Assembly: GCA_030651765.1 (NCBI GenBank)
Contig: JAUSBY010000003.1
Span: 62,001 to 126,000 of the forward strand
Length of the DNA stretch: 64,000 nt
Origin: Coriobacteriia bacterium
GTDB lineage: Bacteria > Actinomycetota > Coriobacteriia > Anaerosomatales > Anaerosomataceae
Direction of reading: 5' to 3'
Shown: positions 50,515 to 60,623 of the stretch, piece after piece
Layout: each line of letters begins with the position of its first letter
Numbering within the stretch: position 1 is the first letter of the stretch
Position numbers and translations under genes: made by a program
The notes under the pieces: generated by a model
Told to the model about the DNA's origin: nothing
Seen by the model: only the letters and a program-made list of their open reading frames with translations
Databases searched by the model: none

Positions 50515-51144
50515 CCTCCCTACGCGACCGCTGATGCGGTAGCCGCCAAGGTCGCAGCCGTCCTTGGCGATGCGTGGGACGGCACGGCGTTCGTTGCCAC
50601 CGGCGACAACTTCCCCGATGCGCTTGCGGTAGCGCCCGTGGCCGCGGCGACCTACTCACCGATCCTCCTGGTCAGGACGCAGGCGCCTCTGCCTCCCGCT
50701 ATCGACGACGTCTTCGAGTACCTGCCGATCTGGGACACGTGGATCGCCGGCGGGACCGACGTCGTGAGCGAGGGCGTTGAGGAGGCTATCGAAGCGTGGC
50801 ACAAGCACCACCTCGGCGCGGACAGCCCGGCGACCCGTATGGCCGGTGACGACCGCTACGAAACCTCTGCTAGGGTCATGCAGAGTGCGGTTTCTATGGG
50901 CTGGCTCGACCTGGACACATTGGGTGTCGCTACGGGCCTCAACTTCCCCGACGCGCTCGGCGGCGGTGCGGCGCTCGGCACGTACGGCAGCCCGCTCGTA
51001 CTCACGCGGCCGGACTCGCTGCCTCCCAAGGTGGCCGATGCGATCATGTATCGCGCTCACGAGATCGGGCGTGTCGACATCTTCGGCGGTTCCGACGTCG
51101 TCTCAAACGGTGTGCGCACCACGATCTCCGGGCTGCTGCCGTAG
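50515..51144 (+). pseudogene. 5'-truncated CWB2 protein fragment
   Basis: About 209 codons of CWB2 sequence with no start or signal peptide. It opens abruptly inside a repeat at YATADAVAAKVAAVLG, directly after the DUF6582-like stop codon. Two CWB2 units remain (FVATGDNFPDALAVAP; GDDRYETSARVM...GVATGLNFPDALGG) and end normally (RTTISGLLP). A GTG at 50638 is unsupported by a ribosome site. Best read as the tail of a surface protein whose front was lost by recombination, unless the TAG is read through. Confidence 0.7.
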
Positions 51145-51176
51145 GCATCCGTCCGGGCAACGTACTGCAGGCAGTC

Positions 51177-51203
51177 GAAGGGCCCCGCGCTGCGGGGCCC
51201 TTC
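51177..51203 (+). terminator. hairpin terminator after the CWB2 fragment
   Basis: Perfect 12-bp stem GAAGGGCCCCGC / GCGGGGCCCTTC with a 3-nt loop. No T-run follows, but the stem is very stable. Confidence 0.75.
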
Positions 51204-51325
51204 GCGCACGGTACAGTTGTTCGTGGTGCACCCGCGCCATGTGCGATGCTAAAGGCCCTACATTCCGGGGTGTCGGTTGCAGCGCGGGAGGCAAAGAAGC
51301 CCCCAGGCAGAGATGTGAGGTCACA

Positions 51326-52366
51326 GTGAAGATCGGACTCGTCGGCTTCGCCGGCTCGGGCAAGACCACGGTGTTCAACACGATGACCGGCCTCGACGTG
51401 CCGGTCGGCTACGGCGGCGAGGTACGGCTTGGAACGGTGCGCGTGCCCGACGAGCGCATCGACCGGCTCTCGGCTATCTTCCACCCGAAGAAGACGATCT
51501 ACGCCGAGATGACCTTCTGCGACGTGCCCGGTGAGCACGGGGCGGAGCGCACGGGTCTGTCGTCGCGGACGCTGTCGACGATCCGGGAGCAAGAGGCGCT
51601 CGCGCTCGTCTTGCGCGACTTTGAGGACCCGGCGGCCGGGGGCGACGCGAACCCCCTCCGGGACCTGAACGCCTTCTCGGACGAGTGTGCCCTGGCCGAC
51701 CTGGCGCTCGTCGAGGGACTGCTCACACGCGCGCGCAAGGAGAACCTGCCCCCGGCCGACCGCGATCGCCTCGAGTTCATGCGGGGCGTCCTTGAGGACG
51801 GTCGCCCCCTGCGCACGCTGCCATCCGACCAACTCGACCGTGACGCCCTGAGGAGCTACCAACTCCTGACGGACCGCCCGTTGCTCGTCGTCGTCAATCG
51901 CGACGAGGACCGGGCCGCTGCCTCGCTGCCGGACGATCTGGCGGGGCGGATCGACGAACTCGGTGCAGCCGGTCTGGTGCTCTCGGCAAGCGTCGAGGCC
52001 GAGATCGCCGCGCTCGATCCCGACGACCAATCGGCCTTCCTCCAGGACCTCGGTCTCACCGAGCCCGCGCTCTCACGCTTCATCCGGAGCGCTTATGGCC
52101 TCCTGGACCTCATCAGCTTCTTCACCATGGGTGAGGACGAGGTGCGCGCGTGGACGATCACGCGCGGGATGACGGCACGCAAAGCTGCCGGACGGATCCA
52201 CTCCGACCTCGAGCGCGGCTTCATCCGTGCCGAGGTCATGCCCTACGCGGTGTTCATGGAGTACGGCAGCGAGCAGGCCGTGAAAGCGGCCGGGCGTTTT
52301 CAGACGGAGGGTAAAGAGTACATCGTGGCCGACGGCGACATCCTGAACATCCGCTTCAACGTGTAG
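51326..52366 (+). CDS. YchF/Obg-like P-loop GTPase with C-terminal TGS-like domain
   Basis: A 346-aa protein. G1 is GFAGSGKTTVFNTMTG, G3 is DVPGEHG, and the G4 position reads NRDED. The C-terminal 80 residues (LISFFTMGEDEVRAWTITRGMTARKAAGRIHSDLERGFIRAEVM) match the YchF C-terminal domain, including FFTxGxxExRAWTI and HSDxxxGFIRAEV. G1 differs from the GxPNVGKST of true YchF, so this is a variant paralogue. GTG 51326 has GAGG 5 bases upstream. Role perhaps ribosome-linked, by family. Confidence 0.85.
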   Translation: MKIGLVGFAGSGKTTVFNTMTGLDVPVGYGGEVRLGTVRVPDERIDRLSAIFHPKKTIYAEMTFCDVPGEHGAERTGLSSRTLSTIREQEALALVLRDFEDPAAGGDANPLRDLNAFSDECALADLALVEGLLTRARKENLPPADRDRLEFMRGVLEDGRPLRTLPSDQLDRDALRSYQLLTDRPLLVVVNRDEDRAAASLPDDLAGRIDELGAAGLVLSASVEAEIAALDPDDQSAFLQDLGLTEPALSRFIRSAYGLLDLISFFTMGEDEVRAWTITRGMTARKAAGRIHSDLERGFIRAEVMPYAVFMEYGSEQAVKAAGRFQTEGKEYIVADGDILNIRFNV

Positions 52367-52374
52367 GTGCACGC

Positions 52375-53688
52375 TCACTCTCCGTCGTGCGCGGGCGGTG
52401 GCGCGGGCATGCGGGGGTCCGGACAGGATGACACGTGTGCCGTCGAATCGAGCTCGGGTTCGTACGCGCCGGGTTCGTCGAACAGTCTGAGTGCCCGCAT
52501 CGGCGCGGCGATGGCTGCGACCGCGAGGATGAGCAGGCCAAGGGCCACGAACGTCGCCGGCGCACCGATGCGTTCGATGGCCACGCCCGCCCCCATGTAG
52601 CCCAGCGGCCCGGCCGCGTAGTAGGAGGCCATCAGCACGCCGAGTACGCGCCCGCGCCGCACGGGATCGGTCCGCGTTTGCATCGCGAGATTGATGAGCG
52701 GATCGACCGGACCCCAGAACAGTCCGGCGAGTGCCGCCGCTACTATCAGCAGGGCGTAGGTGGGAGCGAGCGCCATCGCGAGGATCGACACCGAGGCGAG
52801 GACGATCGCGCCTGCGAACACGGGATAGCGGCGCAGCCGGGGGCCGATGGCGGCATACGTCAGCGCGCCCACCAGCCCACCCGCCGAGAGCGCCGTGAGC
52901 ACGAGTCCGAGCGCGGCAGGTCGGCCCTGCTGCTGGAAGATGTAGGGCAGCACGACGCCTTCGATCGGCATGTAGACCGCTACGACCGCCATGCTCACCA
53001 GGGTCGTCGCGCGCAAGAGCGGGTCTTTCCACACGAGGCGAATGCCCTCAGCCGAGCCGGCGAGCACGTTACTCGGCCTGTCGGCCTTCTCCGGCACGCC
53101 GACTCCGGGTGCGCGGATGAACGTGACGATCGCGCATGAGAAGACGAACGCGACCGCCGTCGCCCACAGCGTCGTGGCCGGGCCCACCGTGGCGATCAGG
53201 ATGCCGCCGATCGCGGGGCCGATGAGGAACGACACGCCCCAGGTCGCCTCGTGCACGGCGTTCGTCCTCGGCAGCGGCCAGCGCGCCTCCCTGCCGAGCT
53301 CCGGGATCATCGCCTCGCGGGCGGTCGCTCCGGCCGGGTCGAACACCGCGCCGAGCACAACGAGGATGAGGATCAGCGTCATGTCGAGGCCGAGCAGCCG
53401 GTCGACGAGCGGGATGGCGGCCACCGAGAGCGCCGAGAACGCATCGGAGATGATCGACGTCCGCTTGCGACCGAAGGTATCGACGATCGAGCCCGAGAAG
53501 AGGGCCGAGAACAGCAGCGGGATCGCGGTGGCTGCGCCCACAAGGCCCGCCGACGTGGCCTGGCCCGTGCGCTCGAGCACCAGCCAGGGGATGGTGACGG
53601 CGGCGATCCCGTTGCCGATGCCGGAGACGAGAACGGCGCTCTCCAGCAAGGCGAGCGGTCCGAGGCGGCGGGTAGAGGCGGTGCTCAT
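52375..53688 (-). CDS. MFS efflux transporter
   Basis: A 437-aa transporter with about twelve membrane helices. FSGSIVDTFGRKRTSIISD between helices 2 and 3 is the MFS motif A loop, and PLLFSALF, SFLIGPAIGG and AAGPLGYMGAG mark the EntS/MFS_3-like drug and siderophore exporters. The C-terminal 35 residues are a polar proline-rich tail. It is divergent from the TetR gene, which may control it. Substrate unknown. Confidence 0.9.
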   Translation of the reverse strand: MSTASTRRLGPLALLESAVLVSGIGNGIAAVTIPWLVLERTGQATSAGLVGAATAIPLLFSALFSGSIVDTFGRKRTSIISDAFSALSVAAIPLVDRLLGLDMTLILILVVLGAVFDPAGATAREAMIPELGREARWPLPRTNAVHEATWGVSFLIGPAIGGILIATVGPATTLWATAVAFVFSCAIVTFIRAPGVGVPEKADRPSNVLAGSAEGIRLVWKDPLLRATTLVSMAVVAVYMPIEGVVLPYIFQQQGRPAALGLVLTALSAGGLVGALTYAAIGPRLRRYPVFAGAIVLASVSILAMALAPTYALLIVAAALAGLFWGPVDPLINLAMQTRTDPVRRGRVLGVLMASYYAAGPLGYMGAGVAIERIGAPATFVALGLLILAVAAIAAPMRALRLFDEPGAYEPELDSTAHVSSCPDPRMPAPPPAHDGE

Positions 53689-53828
53689 CGGCTTCGTGGT
53701 CTCCGGTCGTTACGAATGCGCGTGTTCCACGGGTCGCTCGCGCTGCAGCCGCTTCGCTGTGAGGGTACCCGATGCGGGGCGTGGCGTGGCGAATGGCTAT
53801 CAGCACCGACCGCGGGTCTAACCTCGGC

Positions 53829-53862
53829 TGAACAGGTGTATAGTCTACTGAACATGTGTTCA
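53829..53862 (+). promoter_or_regulatory. TetR promoter/operator overlapping a leaderless start
   Basis: TGAACATGTGTTCA (53849-53862) is a palindrome that contains the ATG (53854) of the tetR gene. A further TGAACA half-site begins 20 bases before (53829). The -10 box TATAGT (53839-53844) ends 9 bases before the ATG, so transcription should begin at or next to the start codon. Autoregulation is expected. Confidence 0.65.
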
Positions 53863-54516
53863 ATCGATGCCACAGATGACCGAACGGCCCTTGCGCGCAT
53901 CCGCGACGCAGCGGTCGTGCGCTTCGGTGAGGTCGGCTTCAGCGAGACCACCGTACGCGACATCGCTGCCGCCGCAGGCGTGTCGGCGGGTCTCGTCCTG
54001 CATCACTTCGGCTCGAAGGCGGGCCTGCGCGAGGCGTGCGATGACTACGTGGTGGCCGAGTTCGCGCGATCGCGGATCGAGGCGGTCGAGTCGGGTGAGA
54101 TCGATCCGTTCGCGGCGATGGCGAGCGTGCAGGCAGAACAGCACCTGATGCGGTACTTCCTGCAGTCGCTCCGGGAGAGCTCGCCAGCCGCCAGCCGTCT
54201 GTTCGCCGCATCGTTCGAGGAGACGCTCAGGCTGATGGAGCTGAGTGTCGAGCAGGGCGTGATTCGCCCGAGTGACAATCTTCACGACGTGACCGCCGTG
54301 CTCCTCGCCTGGCAGTTCGGCGGCATGCTGCTCCAGGAACACGTCGCGCGCGTGATGGGGGTGGGGACCGACGTGGCCGAGATGATGCCGCGGTACGCTC
54401 GGGCCTCGCTCGAGGTCCTGACCCACGGCGTGTTCGCCGACACCCGGTATGAGGACGCATGGCGGGAGTTCGCGGCGAGTGGAGCGCCGCCGCCTACGGA
54501 GGAGGACCCCGCCTGA
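53854..54516 (+). CDS. TetR family transcriptional regulator
   Basis: A 220-aa regulator. The N-terminal helix-turn-helix is clear: [49 protein letters not shown]. The remaining 150 residues are the helical ligand domain. There is no ribosome site and the -10 box sits just upstream, so the mRNA is probably leaderless. The ABC exporter genes follow 68 bases later, and the MFS gene is divergent; either or both are likely targets. Confidence 0.93.
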   Translation: MCSIDATDDRTALARIRDAAVVRFGEVGFSETTVRDIAAAAGVSAGLVLHHFGSKAGLREACDDYVVAEFARSRIEAVESGEIDPFAAMASVQAEQHLMRYFLQSLRESSPAASRLFAASFEETLRLMELSVEQGVIRPSDNLHDVTAVLLAWQFGGMLLQEHVARVMGVGTDVAEMMPRYARASLEVLTHGVFADTRYEDAWREFAASGAPPPTEEDPA

Positions 54517-54584
54517 GCGGGGTGTCCGAGGCTGGTATCTGCGGGCGGTTTCCGAAGCTGCCCCCAACACGAAGGAGCGACGGT

Positions 54585-55504
<920 letters not shown>

Positions 55505-55508
<4 letters not shown>

Positions 55509-57127
55509 CGGCGACCGGCCCAGCGCGTGGCGGGACGCTGGCCGGCACGGGCTCCCTCGTGCGGTTCATGCTGCGCCGCGATCGCGTGAAGTTGCCGAGC
55601 TGGATCCTCGGCATCTCGGCGTTCTGGCTGTACTACACCCGGCTCGTTCCGCAAGCCTATCCGACGCAGTCCGATCTGGACGCCATCGTGTCGATGATGG
55701 GCGGCCCGGCCGGTCGCATGTGGACGGGCCCCACGTACTTCCTCGACAACATGACGTACGAGACGTTCATCCCGGCCGCGTACGGCGGCTATCTGATCCT
55801 GGTCATCGTCCTTATGAGCATTCTGGTGATGGTCCGGCATACGCGGGTGGAGGAGCAGACCGGTCGCGCCGAGCTCGTGCGCGCGAGCGTCGTGGGGCGG
55901 CACGCGCCGCTCACCGCTGCTCTCGTGGTGGCGCTCATCGCCAACGGTGTGGTGGCCGCACTCGTGGCACTCATGATGATCGCCGACCCCATCTTCGCGA
56001 CGGCCGGGTCGCTCCTGTTTGCCGCCGGATGCTTCACGACGGGACTCGCGTTCGCAGGGCTCACCGCAGTGATCGTGCAGGTGACCGAGTACTCCCGGAC
56101 CGCCACCAGCCTGGCGGCCGGCGCGGGCCTTGGCCTGGCTTTCCTGATCAAAGGGCTCGGCGACATGGGTCACGAGCACGGCACGCTGCTCTCGTGGTTC
56201 TCGCCGATGGCGTGGCCGCAGCAGACCGCCCCGTTCGTGCTCGACCGCTGGTGGCCGCTCGCGCTCTCGCTCGCGTTCGCCGTGGTGACCGCCGCGCTCG
56301 GCTACGCGCTCTCCGCCCGGCGCGACGTCGGTGCGGGGCTTGTCGCCCCCCGCGCCGGGAAAGCGCGGGGGGCGTGGTGGCTCGGCACGCCGATCGGCCT
56401 GGCCTGGCGTCTCGAGCGCCGCGCGATCATGTGGTGGGCGCTCGGACTCGGTCTCCTCGGGATGGCGATGGGCGCGTTCGCCGAGCGCGCAGTTCCGGGC
56501 GAGATGCCGGAGGCGCTCCTGCAGGTGCTCGGCGGCGCCGAGGACATCGCCGCGGGATACCTCGCCTACATGGGCATCTTCATGGCGACGATCGTCGCGA
56601 TCTACGCGGTCCTCGCGATGCAGGGCATGCGTGCCGAGGAGACCGGCGGGCGCGGCGAGCCCGTGCTGTCCACGGCCGTGAGCCGCTGGTCGTGGCTCGG
56701 CGCGAACGTTCTCGTAGGTGCGATCGGCGTGGTGATCATCATGGCAGTCGCGGGTGCGGCGACCGGGCTCGGCGCCGCATCAGCGTTGGGCGACAACGCG
56801 CTCATCTGGGACGTCACCGCAGCGCACCTCAATCACGTGCCGCCGGTCCTTGTGGTACTCGGCGCGGCTGCGCTGTTGTTCGGCCTCCTGCCGAGGGCGA
56901 CCGGAGCCGCCTGGGCCGTGGTGGCGTACGGGTTCATCGTGGGTACGTTTGGAGCGCTCATGGACCTGCCCGAGGTTGCGTTCGACCTGTCGCCGTTCGA
57001 GCATGCGGCCCGGATGCCGCTCGAGGAGTTCGAGCTTGCGCCGGTCGTGGGTCTCCTGGCCGTCGCGGCGGCCCTGACGGTGGCCGGACTTGTCGGCTTC
57101 AGGAGGCGCGATCTCGATGTGACGTGA
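55505..57127 (+). CDS. ABC exporter permease, tetronasin-resistance type
   Basis: A 540-aa membrane protein with about twelve helices in two halves, each beginning with a similar stretch ([24 protein letters not shown] and [23 protein letters not shown]). [21 protein letters not shown] and [21 protein letters not shown] are repeated family marks. This duplicated form is the tetronasin/polyketide exporter permease seen with one ATPase. It is coupled to the ATPase gene and downstream of TetR. Confidence 0.9.
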
Positions 57128-57367
57128 TGGGGTCCTGAGCTCCTTGGCGGCGACTCCCTGTCCATGCACGCTTCTTGACGACTCCGGGCAGCCGTGGCCG
57201 CCCGCCCGCTGTGGCCATCAGGTCACATACTGATACACTGTTCCCTACTCGGAAGAGCGGGACCGCTGCTGCCAGCCGGTCGTCGTGGAGAGCCTACTTC
57301 CGAGGCTGCCCACTTTGCGCACCGTCAAGAGATGCATACCAGGGCCCGCACGGCAGAGGAGCAGTCT
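57128..57367 (+). promoter_or_regulatory. upstream region of the amino-acid ABC operon
   Basis: 240 bases without a gene. A TGATACACT stretch at about 57230 may include a -10 box, leaving a leader of about 130 bases before the TTG start. No clear hairpin terminator for the preceding operon was found. Confidence 0.3.
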
Positions 57368-58093
57368 TTGATCAAGCTCGTTGGCGTGAACAAGCACTTC
57401 GGACTCCATCATGTCCTCAAGGACATCAACCTTGAGGTGCCCATGGGTCAGAAGCTCGTCGTCATCGGCCCGTCCGGTTCCGGCAAGTCGACGCTCATCC
57501 GCTGCATCAACATGCTCGAGCGTCCGAGTTCCGGCCACGTGATCGTCGACGCCGTGGACCTCATGGCGCACCGCGCTCCGGTCGCCAAGGTCCGGCAGTC
57601 GGTCGCGATGGTCTTCCAGTCGTTCAACCTCTACCCGCACAAGACGGTACTCGAGAACGTGACGCTTGCCCCGATCGTGGTGTGCGGCGTGTCCAAGGAG
57701 GAAGCGACCACCTCGGCGCTCAAGTACCTCGAGCGCGTCGGCCTTCGCGAGAAGGCGGACCAGTACCCGGCGCAGCTGTCGGGCGGTCAGCAGCAGCGGG
57801 TCGCTATCGCGCGGGCCCTCAACATGCACCCCAAGGTCATGCTGTTCGACGAGCCGACCTCGGCGCTCGACCCCGAGATGATCCAGGAAGTGCTCGACGT
57901 CATCATCGACCTGGCCCAGAGCGGCATCACCATGATCGTGGTCACCCACGAGATGGGCTTCGCGCAGGAGGCCGCCGACCGCGTCATCTTTCTCGACGAG
58001 GGCAGCATCATCGAAGACGGGACGCCCCAGCACTTTTTCACGAACCCGCAACACGACCGCACCAAGCTCTTCCTGAGCAAGATCCTGCGGTAG
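57368..58093 (+). CDS. polar amino-acid ABC transporter ATP-binding protein
   Basis: A 241-aa GlnQ-type ATPase: [18 protein letters not shown] (Walker A), [21 protein letters not shown] (Q-loop and family signature), [30 protein letters not shown] and VTHEMGFA. It begins at a TTG (57368) with GAGGAG 6 bases upstream. The set of ATPase, binding lipoprotein and two permeases forms a complete polar amino-acid importer, likely for glutamate/glutamine-type substrates. Confidence 0.94.
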   Translation: MIKLVGVNKHFGLHHVLKDINLEVPMGQKLVVIGPSGSGKSTLIRCINMLERPSSGHVIVDAVDLMAHRAPVAKVRQSVAMVFQSFNLYPHKTVLENVTLAPIVVCGVSKEEATTSALKYLERVGLREKADQYPAQLSGGQQQRVAIARALNMHPKVMLFDEPTSALDPEMIQEVLDVIIDLAQSGITMIVVTHEMGFAQEAADRVIFLDEGSIIEDGTPQHFFTNPQHDRTKLFLSKILR

Positions 58094-58118
58094 CGCGCAG
58101 GCACCATCACTGCTGGTC

Positions 58119-58135
58119 GAGGCCCGCCGGGCCTC
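58119..58135 (+). terminator. intra-operon hairpin
   Basis: GAGGCCC-GCC-GGGCCTC followed by TT, between the ATPase gene and the binding-protein gene. Such an element often lowers or sets expression of one side relative to the other. Confidence 0.55.
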
Positions 58136-58202
58136 TTACGCACCGCTAGCACCGTAAGCGTCATCGTGTGCCCCGGGTGAATCCGGGGGAGAAGGAGGAA
58201 GC

Positions 58203-59042
58203 ATGAAGAAGATAGTGCTGTTGCTGCTCGCGCTCGTCCTGGCGTTCAGCGCGTTCGGTCTCGTCGGCTGTGGCTCGGAGGAGCCCGCCGAGGAGCCCGC
58301 AGGCGAAGAGCCCGCCGAGGAGCCGGCTGCCGAGCTGCCCGCCGGCGTGCAGGCGATCAAGGACTCCGGCAAGCTGCGCGTAGGCGTCAAGGCCGACGTG
58401 CCGAACTTCGGCCTGATGGATGCGGCCACCGGCGAGTTCGAAGGCATGGAGATCGATCTTGCCTACGCGCTTGCCGAGCGCATCGGTCTCACCGCCGATG
58501 ACGTCACGTTCGAGGCTGTTACCGCCAAGACCCGTGGTCCGCTGCTGGACAACGGTCAGATCGACGTGGTCATCGCCACCTTCACGATCAAGCCCGAGCG
58601 TCTCGAGCAGTGGAACTTCTCGGACACGTACTACCAGGACGAGGTCGGCCTGCTCGTGAAGAAGGACTCCGGCATCGAGGGCCTCGCGGACCTCGATGGC
58701 AAGACCGTCGGCGTTGCGCAGGGTGCGACGACGCGCGACGCGGTCCAGGTCGAGGCTGACGCCGCCGGCATCACGGTGGAGTTCCTCGAGTTCGCGAGCT
58801 ACCCGGAGATCAACGCCGCTCTTGAGTCGGGCCGTGTCGACGCGTTCTCCGTCGACAAGTCCATCCTCTCGGGCTACGTGACCGATGGCTCGGTCATCCT
58901 CTCCGACGGTTTCTCCCCGCAGGACTACGGCATCGCAAGCAAGCTCGGCACCGACGAGCTTCGCGACTTCATCAATGAGATGCTCGTCGACATGCAGGGC
59001 AATGGTGAGATGGATACTCTGCTTGCCAAGTGGGGACTCTGA
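58203..59042 (+). CDS. amino-acid ABC transporter substrate-binding lipoprotein
   Basis: A 279-aa lipoprotein. Signal peptide with lipobox (FGLVGC, residues 18-23), an acidic EEPAEEPAGEEP-rich linker, then a type 3 solute-binding domain: SGKLRVGVKADVPNFGLMD, GFEGMEIDLAYALAERIG-like stretch, and VGVAQGATTRDAV. LEQWNFSDTYYQDEVGLLV is typical of the glutamate/polar amino-acid group. AAGGAGG precedes the ATG. Confidence 0.93.
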   Translation: MKKIVLLLLALVLAFSAFGLVGCGSEEPAEEPAGEEPAEEPAAELPAGVQAIKDSGKLRVGVKADVPNFGLMDAATGEFEGMEIDLAYALAERIGLTADDVTFEAVTAKTRGPLLDNGQIDVVIATFTIKPERLEQWNFSDTYYQDEVGLLVKKDSGIEGLADLDGKTVGVAQGATTRDAVQVEADAAGITVEFLEFASYPEINAALESGRVDAFSVDKSILSGYVTDGSVILSDGFSPQDYGIASKLGTDELRDFINEMLVDMQGNGEMDTLLAKWGL

Positions 59043-59069
59043 TCCTCGGCGATCGGAGAACATCCGGGC

Positions 59070-59777
59070 ATGTCTGAGATCATCGCGAGCATAGGCTTCC
59101 TCCAGCGGGGGCCGTTCTCCATCCCCCGCTGGGAGGCCGTGTTCTCGAACATGGACGTGCTCTGGCAGGGAGCGCTCGTAACGCTACTGGTGGCGTCCCT
59201 GGGGCTGGTGATGGCGCTGGCCCTGGGGACTGTCATCGGTGTGATGTCGGCATCGCAGTGGAAGCTCCCGCGCGCTCTGGCGCGTGCGTACGTCGAGTTC
59301 TATCAGAACACCCCGCTGCTCATTCAGGTGTTCATGCTCTTCAACGCCATCCCGCTCGTCTTCCCCGGGCTGTTCATCCCGGTCATCGTGATCGGCATCT
59401 TCGGTGTCGGCATGTACCACGGCGCCTATATCGCCGAGGTCGTTCGCGCCGGGATCCAGTCGATCGGGCGGGGGCAACTCGAGGCCGCGCTGTCCCAGGG
59501 ATTCACGTACGTGACGGCGATGCGCTACATCATCATCCCGCAGGCCATGCGCATCGTCTTGCCGCCGCTCACCAATCAGGCGGTCAACCTGATCAAGAAC
59601 ACCTCGGTCATCGCCATCATCGCGGGCGGCGACCTCATGTACGCGGGTGACTCGTTTGCAGGCCGCTACGGCCACTACGGTCCGACGTACGTAATCGTGG
59701 GTCTCGGGTACTTCCTGATGTGCTTCCCGCTTGCCGTGCTCACGCGGCGCCTTGAAGAACGCACGAGGGCGGCGTGA
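59070..59777 (+). CDS. amino-acid ABC transporter permease, HisM/GltJ type
   Basis: A 235-aa inner-membrane permease with about five helices. The cytoplasmic EAA loop EVVRAGIQSIGRGQLEAALSQGFTYVTAMRYIIIPQA is complete, and YVEFYQNTPLLIQVFMLF is the N-terminal family motif. It follows the binding protein by 27 bases and its TGA overlaps the ATG of the second permease by one base. Confidence 0.94.
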   Translation: MSEIIASIGFLQRGPFSIPRWEAVFSNMDVLWQGALVTLLVASLGLVMALALGTVIGVMSASQWKLPRALARAYVEFYQNTPLLIQVFMLFNAIPLVFPGLFIPVIVIGIFGVGMYHGAYIAEVVRAGIQSIGRGQLEAALSQGFTYVTAMRYIIIPQAMRIVLPPLTNQAVNLIKNTSVIAIIAGGDLMYAGDSFAGRYGHYGPTYVIVGLGYFLMCFPLAVLTRRLEERTRAA

Positions 59778-60463
59778 TGGAAGCCTTCATGAACAGCCCG
59801 GTCATGGAGATGCTGACCGACCCGGTCCTGTACATCGGCCTGGGGTATGGTCTTCTGCTCACGCTGCAGATCGCCGGCCTGTCCATCGCGCTGAGCTTCG
59901 TGTTCGGGACGATCATCGGATCGATGCGCTACACGGGGCTACCGGTCATCAGCCATGTCGCCACGATCTACATCGAGGTCATCCGCAACCTGCCGACGCT
60001 GCTCCTCATCTTAGTGAGCTACTTCGTGCTTGGTCTTCCCGCGATGTGGGCGGCCACCATCGGCCTCACCATCTACACCTCGGCGATCATCGCCGAGGTC
60101 ATCCGCGGCGGCCTCAACTCGGTGCCGACCGGGCAGTGGGAGGCAGCGCGCTCGCAGGGGTTCTCGTTCCTGCAGTCGATGCGCTACATCGTGCTTCCGC
60201 CGGCGGTGGTCAAGATGATCCCGCCGATCGTGTCCCAGTTCGTCACCGTGATCAAGGACTCGTCGTTCGCCATGGCGATCGGCGCCTACGAGCTGATGTT
60301 CAAAGGGACGATCCTTGCGGCGAAGTACTGGAGGCCGGCGCAGATCATCACGATCTACCTCGTGATCTCGCTTGTCTACTTCGTCATCAACTTCGCGATA
60401 TCGACTGTCGCCCGGCGTCTGCAGACCAAGATGTCGGTCGGCCGGGGCGGTATCGGCGACTAA
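59777..60463 (+). CDS. amino-acid ABC transporter permease, HisQ/GltK type
   Basis: A 228-aa partner permease with YIEVIRNLPTLLLILVSYF and the EAA loop EVIRGGLNSVPTGQWEAARSQGFSFLQSMRYIVLPPA. ATG 59777 (TGATG overlap, AGGG 7 bases upstream) or GTG 59774 starts it. It forms the heterodimeric membrane channel with the preceding product. Confidence 0.94.
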   Translation: MEAFMNSPVMEMLTDPVLYIGLGYGLLLTLQIAGLSIALSFVFGTIIGSMRYTGLPVISHVATIYIEVIRNLPTLLLILVSYFVLGLPAMWAATIGLTIYTSAIIAEVIRGGLNSVPTGQWEAARSQGFSFLQSMRYIVLPPAVVKMIPPIVSQFVTVIKDSSFAMAIGAYELMFKGTILAAKYWRPAQIITIYLVISLVYFVINFAISTVARRLQTKMSVGRGGIGD

Positions 60464-60623
60464 CTAGCGCGCAGCTCCGCGCGCTCCTTCCGAATGGACG
60501 AGTCGGCCGCTATACGGCGCGGCGCTTGCTGTTTGTGTTCGTTGACAGCGGAATCCGCAGCGCGCCACGCGGGCAACGTCACGTCTGGAGTGAGTCACGA
60601 CCACCAGTCTGAGGTGCACACGT

